Notes: a model not told the origin generated them from the sequence alone. A stretch of DNA of 64,000 nt from Alphaproteobacteria bacterium HGW-Alphaproteobacteria-7 (GCA_002842735.1 PHEB01000001.1:1-64000), one strand, 5' to 3'. Counted from the stretch's first letter, positions 53,297 to 63,145 are shown. Program-made: numbers and translations.

Positions 53297-54045
53297 ACGC
53301 GGCCCTCCACCCCCCTCTCAGACTGGGCGTGAATATCGATCACGTCGCGACGATCCGCAATGTGCGCGGCGGGGATCATCCCGATCCGGTGCGCGCGGCG
53401 GAGATTGTTTCTGCGGTCGGCGGCGACGGGATCACTGCGCACCTGCGCGAAGACCGTCGCCATATCCGTGATGAAGACTTGGCGCGGATTCAGCAGGCGA
53501 CCAATCTGCCGCTCAACCTCGAAATGGCGGCGACTCGCGAGATGCTTGCCATCGCGCTGCGTCACAAGCCCCACGCCGCCTGCATCGTCCCCGAAAAGCG
53601 CGAAGAACGCACCACCGAAGGCGGGTTGGACGCGGCGGGGCTGCACAACACGCTGGTGCCGATTGTTGAGGAACTGAGCGCTGCGGGCATCCGCGTTTCG
53701 CTGTTTATCGAGGCCGAAGAACGCCAGCTTGACACCGCACTGCGGCTGGGCGCGCCGGTGGTGGAATTTCACACCGGCCAATATGCCCACGCCTGTGCCG
53801 ATGGCGATCGCGCGCAGGTGGAACGCGAATTGCGCCGCATCACCGATATGGCCGCGCTCGCCGCCAAGAACGGGATTGAACCCCACGCGGGCCACGGGCT
53901 GACGTTTGAGAATGTTCAGCCGATCGCCGCGATCCCGCAGATCGCCGAACTCAACATCGGCCATTACCTGATTGGAGAGGCGGTGTTTGTCGGCCTCGAA
54001 AACGCGATCCGGCGGATGCGTGAATTGATGGATGAGGCGCGATAA
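53293..54045 (+). CDS. pdxJ: Pyridoxine 5'-phosphate synthase PdxJ
   Basis: The 250-residue TIM-barrel enzyme joins 1-deoxyxylulose 5-phosphate and 3-amino-1-hydroxyacetone phosphate. Motifs: LGVNIDHVATIRNVRGG, GITAHLREDRRHI, the catalytic Glu in NLEMAATREM, VPEKREERTTEGGLD and LNIGHYLIGEAVFVGL. Overlaps pyrE by 4 bases. Confidence 0.97.
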   Translation: MNAALHPPLRLGVNIDHVATIRNVRGGDHPDPVRAAEIVSAVGGDGITAHLREDRRHIRDEDLARIQQATNLPLNLEMAATREMLAIALRHKPHAACIVPEKREERTTEGGLDAAGLHNTLVPIVEELSAAGIRVSLFIEAEERQLDTALRLGAPVVEFHTGQYAHACADGDRAQVERELRRITDMAALAAKNGIEPHAGHGLTFENVQPIAAIPQIAELNIGHYLIGEAVFVGLENAIRRMRELMDEAR

Positions 54046-54046
54046 G

Positions 54047-54331
54047 GTGTCGGACGCCGATCTCCCCCCCCTTGCCGCTGCGCAGAAACGCTGGGCCTTT
54101 GCCGCTGCTGCGCTGTTCCTGATCGCCATCGGCTTCCTCGGCTTTGCGCTCAACGCGCGGGTGATGGTGGTGTTCGCGGCCGGTTGGGTGGCCTTGCAGA
54201 TTTTCGGCTATGTCGGCGCGCTGCGGGTGGCCAAGGGCGATTTCGCGCACCCATTGTTCAAATCGCAGGTCATGCTCCACGTGATCGCCTTGGCGTTGCT
54301 GGTTGCGGTATTTCTGCGAGCGTTCAAGTGA
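54047..54331 (+). CDS. Small membrane protein between pdxJ and acpS
   Basis: The 94-residue protein (GTG at 54047; ATG at 54032 would overlap pdxJ) has three hydrophobic segments ([53 protein letters not shown]) with few charges. Its stop overlaps the acpS start (GTGA). It sits in the pyrE-pdxJ-acpS-lepB run; no known function. Confidence 0.75.
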   Translation: MSDADLPPLAAAQKRWAFAAAALFLIAIGFLGFALNARVMVVFAAGWVALQIFGYVGALRVAKGDFAHPLFKSQVMLHVIALALLVAVFLRAFK

Positions 54332-54729
54332 TCATCGGCCTCGGATCAGACCTCTGCAATATCGAGCGGATCGGCAATTCGCTTGCCCGTTTTGGTGAGC
54401 GGTTCGAAAACCGCGTGTTCACCGACATCGAAATCGCCAAGGCCCGCTGCCGTCCCTTCACCATCGCGGGCACCTACGCCAAACGCTTCGCCGCGAAGGA
54501 GGCGTTTTCCAAGGCGGTCGGCACCGGGTTCAAGCGCGGGGTGTTCATGAAGGACATCGGCGTGGTCAACGCACCGTCTGGCGCGCCGACCCTGGCGCTG
54601 ACCGGCGGCGCGGCATTGCGGCTTGAAGAAATGATCCCGGCAGGCCATGAGGCGCGCATTCATCTGACCCTCACCGATGATCATCCCTGGGCGCAGGCCT
54701 TTGTGATCATCGAAGCTATCCCTTTGTGA
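54328..54729 (+). CDS. acpS: Holo-[acyl-carrier-protein] synthase AcpS
   Basis: The 133-residue protein moves phosphopantetheine from CoA to acyl-carrier protein. Key residues: [12 protein letters not shown] with the metal Asp near residue 8, and [16 protein letters not shown] with the Glu. It starts at the GTG at 54328. The end lies next to lepB. Confidence 0.95.
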   Translation: MIIGLGSDLCNIERIGNSLARFGERFENRVFTDIEIAKARCRPFTIAGTYAKRFAAKEAFSKAVGTGFKRGVFMKDIGVVNAPSGAPTLALTGGAALRLEEMIPAGHEARIHLTLTDDHPWAQAFVIIEAIPL

Positions 54730-54743
54730 TCGGCCCATCGCCC

Positions 54744-55643
54744 ATGGCAACCACTGAAAGCCCGCAAGTGACTGACAAAACCGCGCATGAAGCCTCTGAA
54801 AAGGTCAACTGGCTGGCGGAATTCCGCGGCCTTGCGCTGATGCTGCTGGCGGTGCTGGCGTTCCACAGTCTGGTGGCGAAACCGTTCTACATCCCATCAA
54901 CCTCGATGATGCCAACCTTGTGGGTGGGTGATCGGCTGGTAGTGAGCAAATATCCCTATGGCTGGTCGTGGGCCTCGGCCAGCTTCCACCTGCTGCCGCG
55001 CAGTAATTGGCGGATTTGGCCTGCAACGCCCGAATATGGCGATATCGTGATCCCGGTGCAGCCGCTGCGCGATGAGGATTACATCAAACGCGTGGTCGCC
55101 CTGCCCGGTGACACGATCGAGGTGCGCGGCGGGCAGATCATCCTCAACGGCCGCGCCATCAAGCGCGAAGTGGTGCCCGCGGTGCGCATCCCGTTTGAAC
55201 CTGATCTGATGTGCAAGGACGGGCCGTGCCTAGCGAGTTTTGAGGCTTATCGTGAAACCGGCGCAGACGGGCGCGAATATTACGCTCCGCCGACATGGCG
55301 CGAAACTCTGCCCAACGGCGCGACCTATCTCACCATCGATTACCGCGATCAGCCGCTCGATGATTACGGCCCTTATACCGTGCCTGCCGACCACGTGTTC
55401 GTGATGGGCGACAACCGCGATCAATCCGCTGATAGCCGCGCAGCCGCGGAAGAAAACGGCCTTGGCGGCGGGGTGCCGCTGGCGAATATCGGCGGACGGG
55501 CGGAGTTTATCACCTTCAGCCTCGACGGATCGACCACCTGGAACCCGATGAGCTGGTTCACCAGCCTGCGCGGCGACCGCGCATGGACAACACTGCGCCC
55601 GCCGCTGGCCGAGGGCGTTGCCCAAGCGCCCGCCGGCGAGTAG
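54744..55643 (+). CDS. lepB: Signal peptidase I LepB
   Basis: The 299-residue membrane protease cuts Sec signal peptides. It has one N-terminal membrane helix (LALMLLAVLAFHSLV), the catalytic Ser in IPSTSMMPTL and the catalytic Lys in DYIKRVVALPGD, followed by a long periplasmic domain with GDNRDQSADSR. Start ATG at 54744; a GTG at 54726 would overlap acpS. rnc and era, which often follow, are not next to it here. Confidence 0.95.
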   Translation: MATTESPQVTDKTAHEASEKVNWLAEFRGLALMLLAVLAFHSLVAKPFYIPSTSMMPTLWVGDRLVVSKYPYGWSWASASFHLLPRSNWRIWPATPEYGDIVIPVQPLRDEDYIKRVVALPGDTIEVRGGQIILNGRAIKREVVPAVRIPFEPDLMCKDGPCLASFEAYRETGADGREYYAPPTWRETLPNGATYLTIDYRDQPLDDYGPYTVPADHVFVMGDNRDQSADSRAAAEENGLGGGVPLANIGGRAEFITFSLDGSTTWNPMSWFTSLRGDRAWTTLRPPLAEGVAQAPAGE

Positions 55644-55661
55644 TTCGAGGCGCACTGAAAC

Positions 55662-56810
55662 ATGGCCCGCAAGTTTCTCTATTTCATCGCATTCTGCATT
55701 GTTCTGGTAATCAGCGCGGGAATTGTGCTTTCGCTATTTGCGGACAAGTTGACGGCCATTGCGCTGGTTCCATCGGCAGAGTTTGCCCCCGTCGCTCCGC
55801 TGGAAGCGAACGCTTACGAAGACCCCGCCCTGTGGTATTCGCGCCCCGGCATCGGGGTGAACGATCCGGCACGCTGGCAGCCCGCCTACGCCAGCGACCG
55901 CGGCCTGTTACCATCCCCCGCCGAACCCAAAGCGACGCCGTTCGCCGTCTTCTTCGTCCATCCCACCAGCTACCTCAACCGTTCAAGCTGGAACGCCCCG
56001 CTCGACAATGGCGGCGACGCCGACGCCGAACGCATCGCCCGCATTTACCTGCGCGGCATGGCCAGCCCGTTCAACGCCGCGTCCGAAATCTGGGCGCCGC
56101 GTTACCGGCAGGCGACGATGGGCGCTTTCCTGACCGACGCACCCGAGGCCGGGCAGGCGATCGATGCCGCCTACGCCGATGTGCTGGAGGCTTACCGCTA
56201 TTTCCTGTCCTCGGTCGCGCCCGACACCCCGATTGTGCTGGCCGGGCACAGCCAAGGCGCGCTGCATCTGAAGCGCCTGCTGGCCGAGGAAGTGCGCGGA
56301 TCGCCCACAGCCACGCGGCTGGTCGCGGCCTATATCATCGGCTGGCCAGTGTCGGTGGAGCATGATCTGCCCGCAATGGGCTTTCCCGCCTGCGCCGCGC
56401 CTGATCAGTCAGGCTGCATCATGAGCTGGTCGAGCTTTGCCGAACCGGCTGACCCGGCGAGTGTCCTCAAGATCTATTCCACCTCCAAGGCGATGGATGG
56501 TGAACTGGCAGGCAACAGCCCGATCCTGTGCACCAATCCGCTGACCGGCGTATATGGCGGCAACGCCCCAGCCAGCGCCAACTTCGGCACGCTGGTGCCC
56601 GAAGACAGCATGGAAAAGGGCGAAATTGTCCCCGGCCTTGTCCCGGCGCGGTGCGATGCGCGCGGATTGTTGCTGATCGGCCCGCCGCCCGCAATGGGAT
56701 CTTACGTGCTGCCGGGGAACAATTACCACGTCTATGATCTGCCGCTGTTCTGGGCGAACACCAAGGCGGACGTGATCCGGCGGGCTGAGGCATGGCTGAC
56801 GGCGGCTTGA
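55662..56810 (+). CDS. DUF3089-family exported alpha/beta hydrolase
   Basis: The 382-residue protein has a signal-anchor (LYFIAFCIVLVISAGIVLSLFA), then an alpha/beta-hydrolase domain with VFFVHPTSYLNRSSWNAP, ASEIWAPRYRQATMGA and the nucleophile AGHSQGALHLKRLL (Ser about residue 196). DUF3089 proteins act in the periplasm or at the membrane; substrate unknown. The C-terminus contains NNYHVYDLPLFW. Its end overlaps ruvX by 19 bases. Confidence 0.88.
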   Translation: MARKFLYFIAFCIVLVISAGIVLSLFADKLTAIALVPSAEFAPVAPLEANAYEDPALWYSRPGIGVNDPARWQPAYASDRGLLPSPAEPKATPFAVFFVHPTSYLNRSSWNAPLDNGGDADAERIARIYLRGMASPFNAASEIWAPRYRQATMGAFLTDAPEAGQAIDAAYADVLEAYRYFLSSVAPDTPIVLAGHSQGALHLKRLLAEEVRGSPTATRLVAAYIIGWPVSVEHDLPAMGFPACAAPDQSGCIMSWSSFAEPADPASVLKIYSTSKAMDGELAGNSPILCTNPLTGVYGGNAPASANFGTLVPEDSMEKGEIVPGLVPARCDARGLLLIGPPPAMGSYVLPGNNYHVYDLPLFWANTKADVIRRAEAWLTAA

Positions 56811-57277
56811 TCTTCGAAGACGCGCACGGCTTTGCCGACGCGCTGGGAGAAGTCGGCGTTTTGCTGGGCCTCGACCTTGGCACCAAAACGATTGGCACCG
56901 CGACCTGCGATGCGGGCTGGCGTTTCGCCACCAACAACGCCACCATCGCGCGCGGCAAGTGGGGGCGCGACCGCGAAACCTTGGCGGCACTGATCCAGAC
57001 GCGCGGCGTGCGCGGCATCGTGCTCGGCCTGCCGCGCAACATGGACGGCAGTGAAGGCCCGCGCGCGCAGGCCAGCCGCGCCTATGCCCGCAACTGCGCC
57101 GAAGCCTTCGCGCTCCCGATCCTGCTGTGGGACGAACGCTGGTCAACCCAAGCCGCCGAAGCCGCGATGATCGGGCAGGACATGAGCCGCGCCAAACGCG
57201 CCGCCGCGATTGATAGCCACGCCGCCGCTGTCATCCTGCAAGGCGCGATTGATCGGCTGGCGGGGGGCGTTTTGTGA
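56792..57277 (+). CDS. ruvX: Putative Holliday junction resolvase RuvX/YqgF
   Basis: The 161-residue RNase H-fold protein has LLGLDLGTKTIGTATCD with the metal Asp, VLGLPRNMDGSEGPRA and WDERWSTQAAE. YqgF proteins act in 16S rRNA end processing and possibly recombination. The start may be later because the first 20 residues overlap the DUF3089 gene. Confidence 0.93.
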   Translation: MADGGLIFEDAHGFADALGEVGVLLGLDLGTKTIGTATCDAGWRFATNNATIARGKWGRDRETLAALIQTRGVRGIVLGLPRNMDGSEGPRAQASRAYARNCAEAFALPILLWDERWSTQAAEAAMIGQDMSRAKRAAAIDSHAAAVILQGAIDRLAGGVL

Positions 57278-57341
57278 ACCCGCGACTGCAAGCAGCAACC
57301 AGACTTGCGCCCGGTGCATCCGCGCCCCTATTGCGCCTGCC

Positions 57342-57836
57342 ATGACGACGCCCCCCGCCCGGTTCGATGCGCGCGAAGCATCCAAATGGTTTTTCCAGCA
57401 CGGCCATACCGGCTGGCTGGGATTGCGGTTTACCGATCAGGGCGACAACTGGGTCGAACTGGAACTACCGTGGCGCGAAGATTTGCTGGGGGATCGCAGC
57501 CGTCCGGTGCTCGCCTCCGGCCCGATCATAAGCCTGATGGACATGGCCAGCGGCATGGCGATCTGGCAGGCGAGCGGTGCGTTCAAACCGGTCGCGACGC
57601 TCGATTTGCGCGTCGATTACCAGCGCCCGGCGCGCGAGCGGGCCAGCGTGCGCGGGCGGGTGGAATGCTATCGCCGCACGCGTTCGGCTGCCTTCGTGCG
57701 CGGGATTGCCCATGATGGCGACCCTGATGATCCGGTCGCCCATGTTGCAGGCGTGTTCATGACCATCGGGGCTAATCCGCGTGAGGCGAATCGGGCGCTT
57801 GACCCGGCAATTAACGGGGGTGAGACTGATGCCTGA
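57342..57836 (+). CDS. Hotdog-fold PaaI-type thioesterase (first of two)
   Basis: The 164-residue protein has the hotdog fold, with SGPIISLMDMASGMAIW as the helix containing the catalytic Asp region, and VATLDLRVDYQRPARE. It acts on acyl-CoA thioesters in general; substrate unknown. Start ATG 57342. It overlaps a second hotdog gene by 8 bases, so they are likely a heterodimer or sequential pair. Confidence 0.88.
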   Translation: MTTPPARFDAREASKWFFQHGHTGWLGLRFTDQGDNWVELELPWREDLLGDRSRPVLASGPIISLMDMASGMAIWQASGAFKPVATLDLRVDYQRPARERASVRGRVECYRRTRSAAFVRGIAHDGDPDDPVAHVAGVFMTIGANPREANRALDPAINGGETDA

Positions 57837-58233
57837 GGGGCAAGAAGGTTTGGGGGAGCTTCCCGCCTATGCCCGCTCGCTCGGCATCACGGTGCACAGC
57901 GAGGATGCCGGAATGCCGGTGCTGACAGTCGATTTCGGCCCGATGGTCGAAGGCCGCCCAGCCCATTTCCACGGCGGCGCGACCGCAGGGTTGCTGGAAA
58001 CGGCGGGCTATGCCGCGCTACGCGCCGCCTTGCTGGCAACCGGGCGCGATCCGCAGTTGAAGCCGATCAACATCACCGTGCAATATCTCGCCGCGGGCAA
58101 GAGCAAGCCGAGCTTTGCAATCGGCCGCATCACCCGGCTGGGGCGGCGCAATGCCAATGTCACGGTGGAGGCATGGCAGGATGATCGCGCCCGCCCGATT
58201 GCGACAGCGGTGATGAATATATTGATGGTGTAA
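57829..58233 (+). CDS. Hotdog-fold PaaI-type thioesterase (second of two)
   Basis: The 134-residue protein carries HFHGGATAGLLETAGYAAL, typical of PaaI-like thioesterases with G-x-x-A-x-L-E/D catalytic helix, and KPINITVQYLAAGK. The two proteins share the fold but little sequence. Its ATG lies 8 bases inside the first gene. It ends beside a repeat. Confidence 0.88.
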   Translation: MPEGQEGLGELPAYARSLGITVHSEDAGMPVLTVDFGPMVEGRPAHFHGGATAGLLETAGYAALRAALLATGRDPQLKPINITVQYLAAGKSKPSFAIGRITRLGRRNANVTVEAWQDDRARPIATAVMNILMV

Positions 58234-58327
58234 CCCGTTCGGGCTGAGCTTGTCGAAGCCCTGCCTTTCTTCTGGATCATGCGGCCAAAAGAGAAGTGCG
58301 ACCCTTCGACAGGCTCAGGGCGAACGG
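58234..58327. repeat. Inverted repeat of the TTCGACAGGCTCAGG type
   Basis: Left arm 58234-58260 (CCCGTTCGGGCTGAGCTTGT...) and right arm 58302-58327 (CCCTTCGACAGGCTCAGGGC...) are inverted copies with a few mismatches. This is the REP-like intergenic repeat common in Sphingomonadales (from memory). It fills the gap between convergent genes and could act as a shared transcription end. Confidence 0.85.
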
Positions 58328-58349
58328 AAAAGGGATGCGCATTGCTGCT

Positions 58350-60530
58350 CTAGGACGGCGGCGGCGCGGCAGGTGTTGGCGCGGGTTGCACCACCACCCC
58401 GCCCTCGCCCACGCGCACTTCGACCGGCACGCCGTCCTTCGCGATCACCACCCCTCCGCCATCAATCCGCAATGTGGTGCCGTTCTCGCCCAATGGAATT
58501 TCGCCGCCCTCAATATCAAACTGCTGGATCGGGCCTTCGGGATCGGGCGATTCGGATGGTTCAGGCTGCGGCGCGGCTTCGATTTTCAAGGCGCCGCGCA
58601 TGAAATCGCGCCAGATCCGCGCGGGCGTGCTGCCGCCGGTCACGCCCTTCATCGGGGTGTTGTCATCATTGCCGATCCACACACCAACCACCAGATCGCC
58701 CGCATAGCCCACGAACAACGCATCGCGATAATCCTGCGAGGTGCCGGTCTTGCCGTAATTGGCTATCGGCAGCACGGCATTGCGCCCCGTCCCGCGATTG
58801 ATCGCCGCGCGCAGCATGGTTTCAAGGTCTTTGTGGGTGCGCGATGACAGGCTGTCCTTGCGCGTGGTCAGCCATTCCCACCACGTTCGTTCGCCACGCG
58901 GGAAGGCGTGGGGTTCGACTGGAAATTCATTCGCGGCGATCCCGGCATAGGCGGCGGTCAGCTCCATCAGCGTCATCACCGAGGTGCCGAGCGCGAGGCT
59001 GGGATCGCCCTCTGCCATCGGCGCGGTAATGCCCAACGCGCGGGCCTGGGCGATCACCTTGTCGCTGCCCACCGCCTGAAACAGCCGGAACGCGGCGACG
59101 TTGCTCGACCGTGCAAAGGCATCTTCAAGCGTGATCTGATCGGAATAGCGCCCGGCGGCGTTTTTGGGGCGGTAGCTGCCTTGCGTGATTTCGGTGTTGG
59201 GGATGGTGTCATCAGGCTCCCACCCGGCTTCGAGCGCGGCGAGATAGACGAAGGTCTTGAAGGTCGATCCCGGCTGGCGTCGCGCCTGCGTGACCCGGTT
59301 GAACGATGATTTGCCGTAGTCGCGCCCCCCCACCATCGCCACGACTTCGCCATTGCGGCGCATCGCCACCAGCGCAACCTGCGCTCCGCCAAGCGGCGCG
59401 CGCGCCACCACGCGGTTGGCAAGCGCCTGAAGCCGCGCATCGAGCGTGGTGGTCAGCACCTGCCTCGAATAGCTCGCCTCCATCCCCTCACGCGCTAGCG
59501 GCAGCGCCCAATCGGCAAAATAGGTGCCGGTCGGCAGGTTATCGTCACGGGTGCGCACATCGATGCGGGGATCGGGCAGCGCCTTGGCCTCAGCCGCCGT
59601 CAGATAGCCTTCCTCAACCATCGCGCCGACCACCAGATCCATCCGCGCGCGTGCCTTGTCGTAATGCCGCGTCGGGGCATAGCGCGATGGTGCCTGCAAC
59701 AATCCCGCCAGCATCGCCGCCTGTTCGGGGCGCAGCTTTTCGGGCTGGCGGTAGAAATAGTGCAAGGACGCGGCGCGCAGGCCATATTGATTGTCACCGA
59801 AATAGGCGTTGGAAAGGTAACGTTCGAGGATTTCGTCCTTGGTCAGCCACCCCTCCAGCCAGAACGCGATCAGCGCCTCGCGCGCCTTGCGGCTGAGGCT
59901 TTGTTCAGGCGTGAGGAAGGTGAACTTGGCAAGCTGCTGGGTGATCGTCGATCCGCCGCCATAACCCGTCCACACTGCGCGCGCGATGCTGCGCGGGTCG
60001 ATACCCCAATGCGAATAGAACCGACGATCTTCGATGGCGATGAAGGCTTGGCTGACGTGCGGCGGCAGGTCAGCAACCTTGACCGGGGCTTCAACCACTG
60101 CGCCGCTGCGCGCAATCGGCGTGCCATCACTGGCGAGCAGCGTGACCTGCGGCGGGGCGATGGGTTCAAGGCTTTTGGATAGAGGCGCGGTGGTGGCAAG
60201 CCAGCCGATCAGCAGCACGAAAAGCGCGAGGCTGGCCAGAATGCCGCGCCCCGTCCACCACAGTTTAGAGCGCGCACGCCAGTAATCGCGCTGCCACCAG
60301 CGCCGACGGCGGCGCTCCTCAACCTCAACCGCCGCGTCGATGTGATCCAGCCGCGCATCCCACGCATCGAAATCAGGCTTGGCCGAGACGCGCGGGCGCG
60401 GGGCATCGTCGTCATCGTCATCAATCGGGCGCATCGATTCGTACAGCGGGTAGAACCCGGCAGGCGCATCGTCCCGACCGCGATCAGCCCTGGCCCGCGG
60501 GCCTTTCCAGAATCGGTCGAACAGCGCCAT
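58350..60530 (-). CDS. PBP1A-type bifunctional penicillin-binding protein
   Basis: The 726-residue class A PBP polymerises and cross-links peptidoglycan. A charged cytosolic head leads into a membrane helix (LASLALFVLLIGWLATTA), the GT51 transglycosylase domain with FIAIEDRRFYSHWGID, GGSTITQQLAKFTFL, then the transpeptidase domain with SxxK in PGSTFKTFVYL, SSN in SSNVAAFRLF, and KTG in YGKTGTSQDYRDALF. A Pro/Ala-rich tail follows. Convergent with the thioesterase pair. Confidence 0.94.
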   Translation of the reverse strand: MALFDRFWKGPRARADRGRDDAPAGFYPLYESMRPIDDDDDDAPRPRVSAKPDFDAWDARLDHIDAAVEVEERRRRRWWQRDYWRARSKLWWTGRGILASLALFVLLIGWLATTAPLSKSLEPIAPPQVTLLASDGTPIARSGAVVEAPVKVADLPPHVSQAFIAIEDRRFYSHWGIDPRSIARAVWTGYGGGSTITQQLAKFTFLTPEQSLSRKAREALIAFWLEGWLTKDEILERYLSNAYFGDNQYGLRAASLHYFYRQPEKLRPEQAAMLAGLLQAPSRYAPTRHYDKARARMDLVVGAMVEEGYLTAAEAKALPDPRIDVRTRDDNLPTGTYFADWALPLAREGMEASYSRQVLTTTLDARLQALANRVVARAPLGGAQVALVAMRRNGEVVAMVGGRDYGKSSFNRVTQARRQPGSTFKTFVYLAALEAGWEPDDTIPNTEITQGSYRPKNAAGRYSDQITLEDAFARSSNVAAFRLFQAVGSDKVIAQARALGITAPMAEGDPSLALGTSVMTLMELTAAYAGIAANEFPVEPHAFPRGERTWWEWLTTRKDSLSSRTHKDLETMLRAAINRGTGRNAVLPIANYGKTGTSQDYRDALFVGYAGDLVVGVWIGNDDNTPMKGVTGGSTPARIWRDFMRGALKIEAAPQPEPSESPDPEGPIQQFDIEGGEIPLGENGTTLRIDGGGVVIAKDGVPVEVRVGEGGVVVQPAPTPAAPPPS

Positions 60531-60578
60531 GTCGTCGCTGTATTATCAGCCTATGACACTGCGGGGCAAGCGGCTTGC

Positions 60579-61568
60579 TTACCGCTTCTTCGCCGCGCCT
60601 TCGGGCAGGTCTTCGCCGAACACGCGCTGGTAATATTCGGCCACCAGCGTGCGTTCCGCCTCGTCGCATTTGTTGAGGAAGCTGAGCCGGAACGAGAAAC
60701 CCACCGACCCGAAAATCGCCGCGTTCTGCGCCCAGGTGATGACTGTGCGCGGGCTCATCACGGTGGAAATATCGCCGTTGACGAAGCCCTGGCGGGTCAG
60801 TTCGGCCACCTTGACCATGTCGGCGATCAGCTTGTCATCGGCCTCAGGCGTCTTGGATTTGACGATCTGCTGTTCCACCTCGGGCGCGAGGTAATTCAGC
60901 GCCACCACGATGTTCCAGCGGTCCATCTGCGCCTGATTGATCGCCTGCGTGCCGTGATACAGCCCGCTGGTATCGCCAAGGCCCACGGTATTGGTGGTGG
61001 CGAACAGCCGGAACCACGGGTTGGGCGTGATCACGCGGTTCTGATCGAGCAGCGTCAACCGGCCATCAAATTCGAGTATGCGCTGGATCACGAACATCAC
61101 GTCCGGGCGGCCCGCGTCATATTCGTCAAAGGTCAGCGCCACCGGGTGCTGTAACGCCCACGGCAGGATGCCTTCCTTGAATTCAGTGACTTGCAACCCG
61201 TCCTTCAACACGATCGCATCGCGCCCGATCAGGTCGATCCGGCTGATATGCGCATCAAGGTTCACCCGGATGCTCGGCCAGCCGAGCCGGGCTGCGACCT
61301 GTTCGATATGGGTCGATTTGCCGGTGCCGTGATAGCCCTGCACCATCACCCGGCGATTATGCGCAAAGCCCGCAAGAATCGCCAGCGTGGTATCGGGATC
61401 GAACACGTAGGAATCATCAATTTCGGGGACGTGCTCGCTCAGATGCGAGAAGGCGGGCACCTGCCAATCGACATCGATACCGAACGTCTCACGGACGTTG
61501 ACGGTGGTATCGGGCTGAGCCGGAAGGGCGGTATCGCCGGTGACATTGTTCTTGGAATGTGCAGTCAT
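60579..61568 (-). CDS. cobS: Cobaltochelatase subunit CobS
   Basis: The 329-residue AAA+ ATPase has Walker [14 protein letters not shown], Walker [14 protein letters not shown] and [10 protein letters not shown] (sensor 1). CobS works with CobT and CobN to insert cobalt into hydrogenobyrinic acid diamide in aerobic B12 synthesis. The CobS-specific N-terminus ([19 protein letters not shown]) is present. cobT usually follows; here the next gene is the PBP1A, so cobT must be elsewhere or missing. Confidence 0.92.
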   Translation of the reverse strand: MTAHSKNNVTGDTALPAQPDTTVNVRETFGIDVDWQVPAFSHLSEHVPEIDDSYVFDPDTTLAILAGFAHNRRVMVQGYHGTGKSTHIEQVAARLGWPSIRVNLDAHISRIDLIGRDAIVLKDGLQVTEFKEGILPWALQHPVALTFDEYDAGRPDVMFVIQRILEFDGRLTLLDQNRVITPNPWFRLFATTNTVGLGDTSGLYHGTQAINQAQMDRWNIVVALNYLAPEVEQQIVKSKTPEADDKLIADMVKVAELTRQGFVNGDISTVMSPRTVITWAQNAAIFGSVGFSFRLSFLNKCDEAERTLVAEYYQRVFGEDLPEGAAKKR

Positions 61569-61685
61569 CGTGCCGTCCGGTTAGAACGCATGGGCGCGGC
61601 CTGCAAGCGGTGGTTTGCCAATAAGGACTGGCAATTCGGGCAAGCGCGTTTCCCTCCGCAACGCTTCACGCCTATAGCGGACGCC

Positions 61686-62540
61686 ATGCCCGATCCGGTC
61701 GAATCGCTGCGTTTGAAACTGGTGTCGCAAGTGCGCGGGGTGCTTCACGATGTGAGCAAGGGGCAGACGCCGACCCCGCCTTCGGACGATGCGCTGTTCG
61801 CGCGCGATACCCCGATCCGGCTGGTGCACGCCGACATTGTTGGCATGATGACCGGCGGGGTGCGCGCGCTGCTGTTGCAAATGCTCCACCCGCACGCGCT
61901 GCAAGGGGTGCTGGATCATTCCAATTTCCGCGATGATATGCACGGGCGATTGCAGCGCACCGCGCGGTTTATTGCGGTGACAACCTTTGGCCACCGTGAC
62001 GACGCGATGGCGGCGATTGACCGGGTGAACCGCATTCATGCGAAGGTCGGCGGCACCCTTCCCGATGGCTCGCCTTATGAAGCGACCAATCCGCGCACGC
62101 TGGCGTGGGTGCACGTGACCGAAGCGCAGAGCTTCCTCGCCGGATACCTGAGGCACGTCCGCCCCGATATGCCCGGCGCAGAGCAGAACGAATATTACCG
62201 CCAGTTCGCAATAATCGCACGCGCACTGGGGGCCGATCCGGTGCCCGAAACCCGTGCCGAGGCCGAGGCGATTTTCCGCGAATTGCGCCATGATCTCAGC
62301 GCGTCTCCCGCCGCGCGCGAGGTGGCGCAGCTTGTCCTGACCCAGCGCCCCAAAGGCACGCCGCTCGCCGTGCAAACGGTGGTGACCGCCGATGCCGTGG
62401 CGATGCTGCCCGATTGGGCGCGCACCATGTTGCGGCTGCAACGCCCGCTGCTGACCGCAATTCCGGCACGGGCCGCAACATGGGGCATGGGACGCACCTT
62501 GCGCTGGGCATTCCGGCAAAACGCGCCGTCGCCGCCCTAA
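61686..62540 (+). CDS. MpaB-like (DUF2236) oxygenase-family protein
   Basis: The 284-residue protein has the DUF2236/latex-clearing-protein features: MLHPHALQGVLDHSNF, the heme-region helix RTARFIAVTTFG, and WVHVTEAQSFLAGYLRHV with conserved His residues. MpaB relatives are heme- or di-iron-like proteins with few known functions. Start ATG at 61686, 118 bases from the divergent cobS. It converges with the J-domain gene with 4 bases overlap. Confidence 0.85.
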   Translation: MPDPVESLRLKLVSQVRGVLHDVSKGQTPTPPSDDALFARDTPIRLVHADIVGMMTGGVRALLLQMLHPHALQGVLDHSNFRDDMHGRLQRTARFIAVTTFGHRDDAMAAIDRVNRIHAKVGGTLPDGSPYEATNPRTLAWVHVTEAQSFLAGYLRHVRPDMPGAEQNEYYRQFAIIARALGADPVPETRAEAEAIFRELRHDLSASPAAREVAQLVLTQRPKGTPLAVQTVVTADAVAMLPDWARTMLRLQRPLLTAIPARAATWGMGRTLRWAFRQNAPSPP

Positions 62541-63145
62541 GCCAACGCCGCGCTTTTCCTGAGCAGTTGATAGGCGTCAACCACCGCGCTCAGCCGCGCT
62601 TCGTGCCGCCGGTCGCCGCCGTTGCGGTCGGGGTGATATCGCCGCACCAGTTCGGAATAGCGCCGCCTGAGCCGGGTGCGGTCAGTATCTGAACCCAGCC
62701 CCATGGTTTCCAGCGCCTGCGCTTCCTCACGCGAAAACCGGCCTGACGCGGCCATCTGCCCTTCACGTTCAGCGCGGCTGCGGATGCCGCGTGCGCGCGC
62801 CGCGATGGCATCGAGCGGATCGGCATAATCGGCCCAGCGCGGGACGCCGTCCACCCCCGCATCGGGGCGAAAGGTGCGCGATTCGGTGCGCCACCCGGCA
62901 ATCGGTGATTGGGCGGCGATGATTTCTTCCGCGCTCATGCCGTCAAACCAGTCATATCCGGCGTTGAATTCGCGCACGTGATCAAGGCAGAACCAGCGCC
63001 ATTCGCCCGGCCCATCAAATCCATTGGGGCGGCGACCGGGTGCGCGAAATTCGCCCGCGTCGCGGCAACCCGGCGCTTCGCATTGTTCCTGCGCGCGCTC
63101 GACCCGGCCATGAAACCGCGATGAAGGTTTGGGGCGTGACGACAT
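62537..63145 (-). CDS. C-terminal J-domain protein
   Basis: The 202-residue protein has a C-terminal J domain with the HPD motif in VRRYHPDRNGGDRR (residues ~170-185), preceded by helix II ALETMGLG and RTRLRRRYSEL. The N-terminal half contains paired cysteines (QCEAPGC and WFCLDHV) like a metal site. The J-domain/cobS pair next to bolA is conserved in many alphaproteobacteria. It presents substrates to DnaK. Start at ATG 63145. Confidence 0.9.
   Translation of the reverse strand: MSSRPKPSSRFHGRVERAQEQCEAPGCRDAGEFRAPGRRPNGFDGPGEWRWFCLDHVREFNAGYDWFDGMSAEEIIAAQSPIAGWRTESRTFRPDAGVDGVPRWADYADPLDAIAARARGIRSRAEREGQMAASGRFSREEAQALETMGLGSDTDRTRLRRRYSELVRRYHPDRNGGDRRHEARLSAVVDAYQLLRKSAALA

Noticed and set aside
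61191..61685. Plus-strand extension of the MpaB-like frame back to 61191
   Set aside because: It overlaps cobS on the other strand; the family begins at MPDPVESLRLK (61686).
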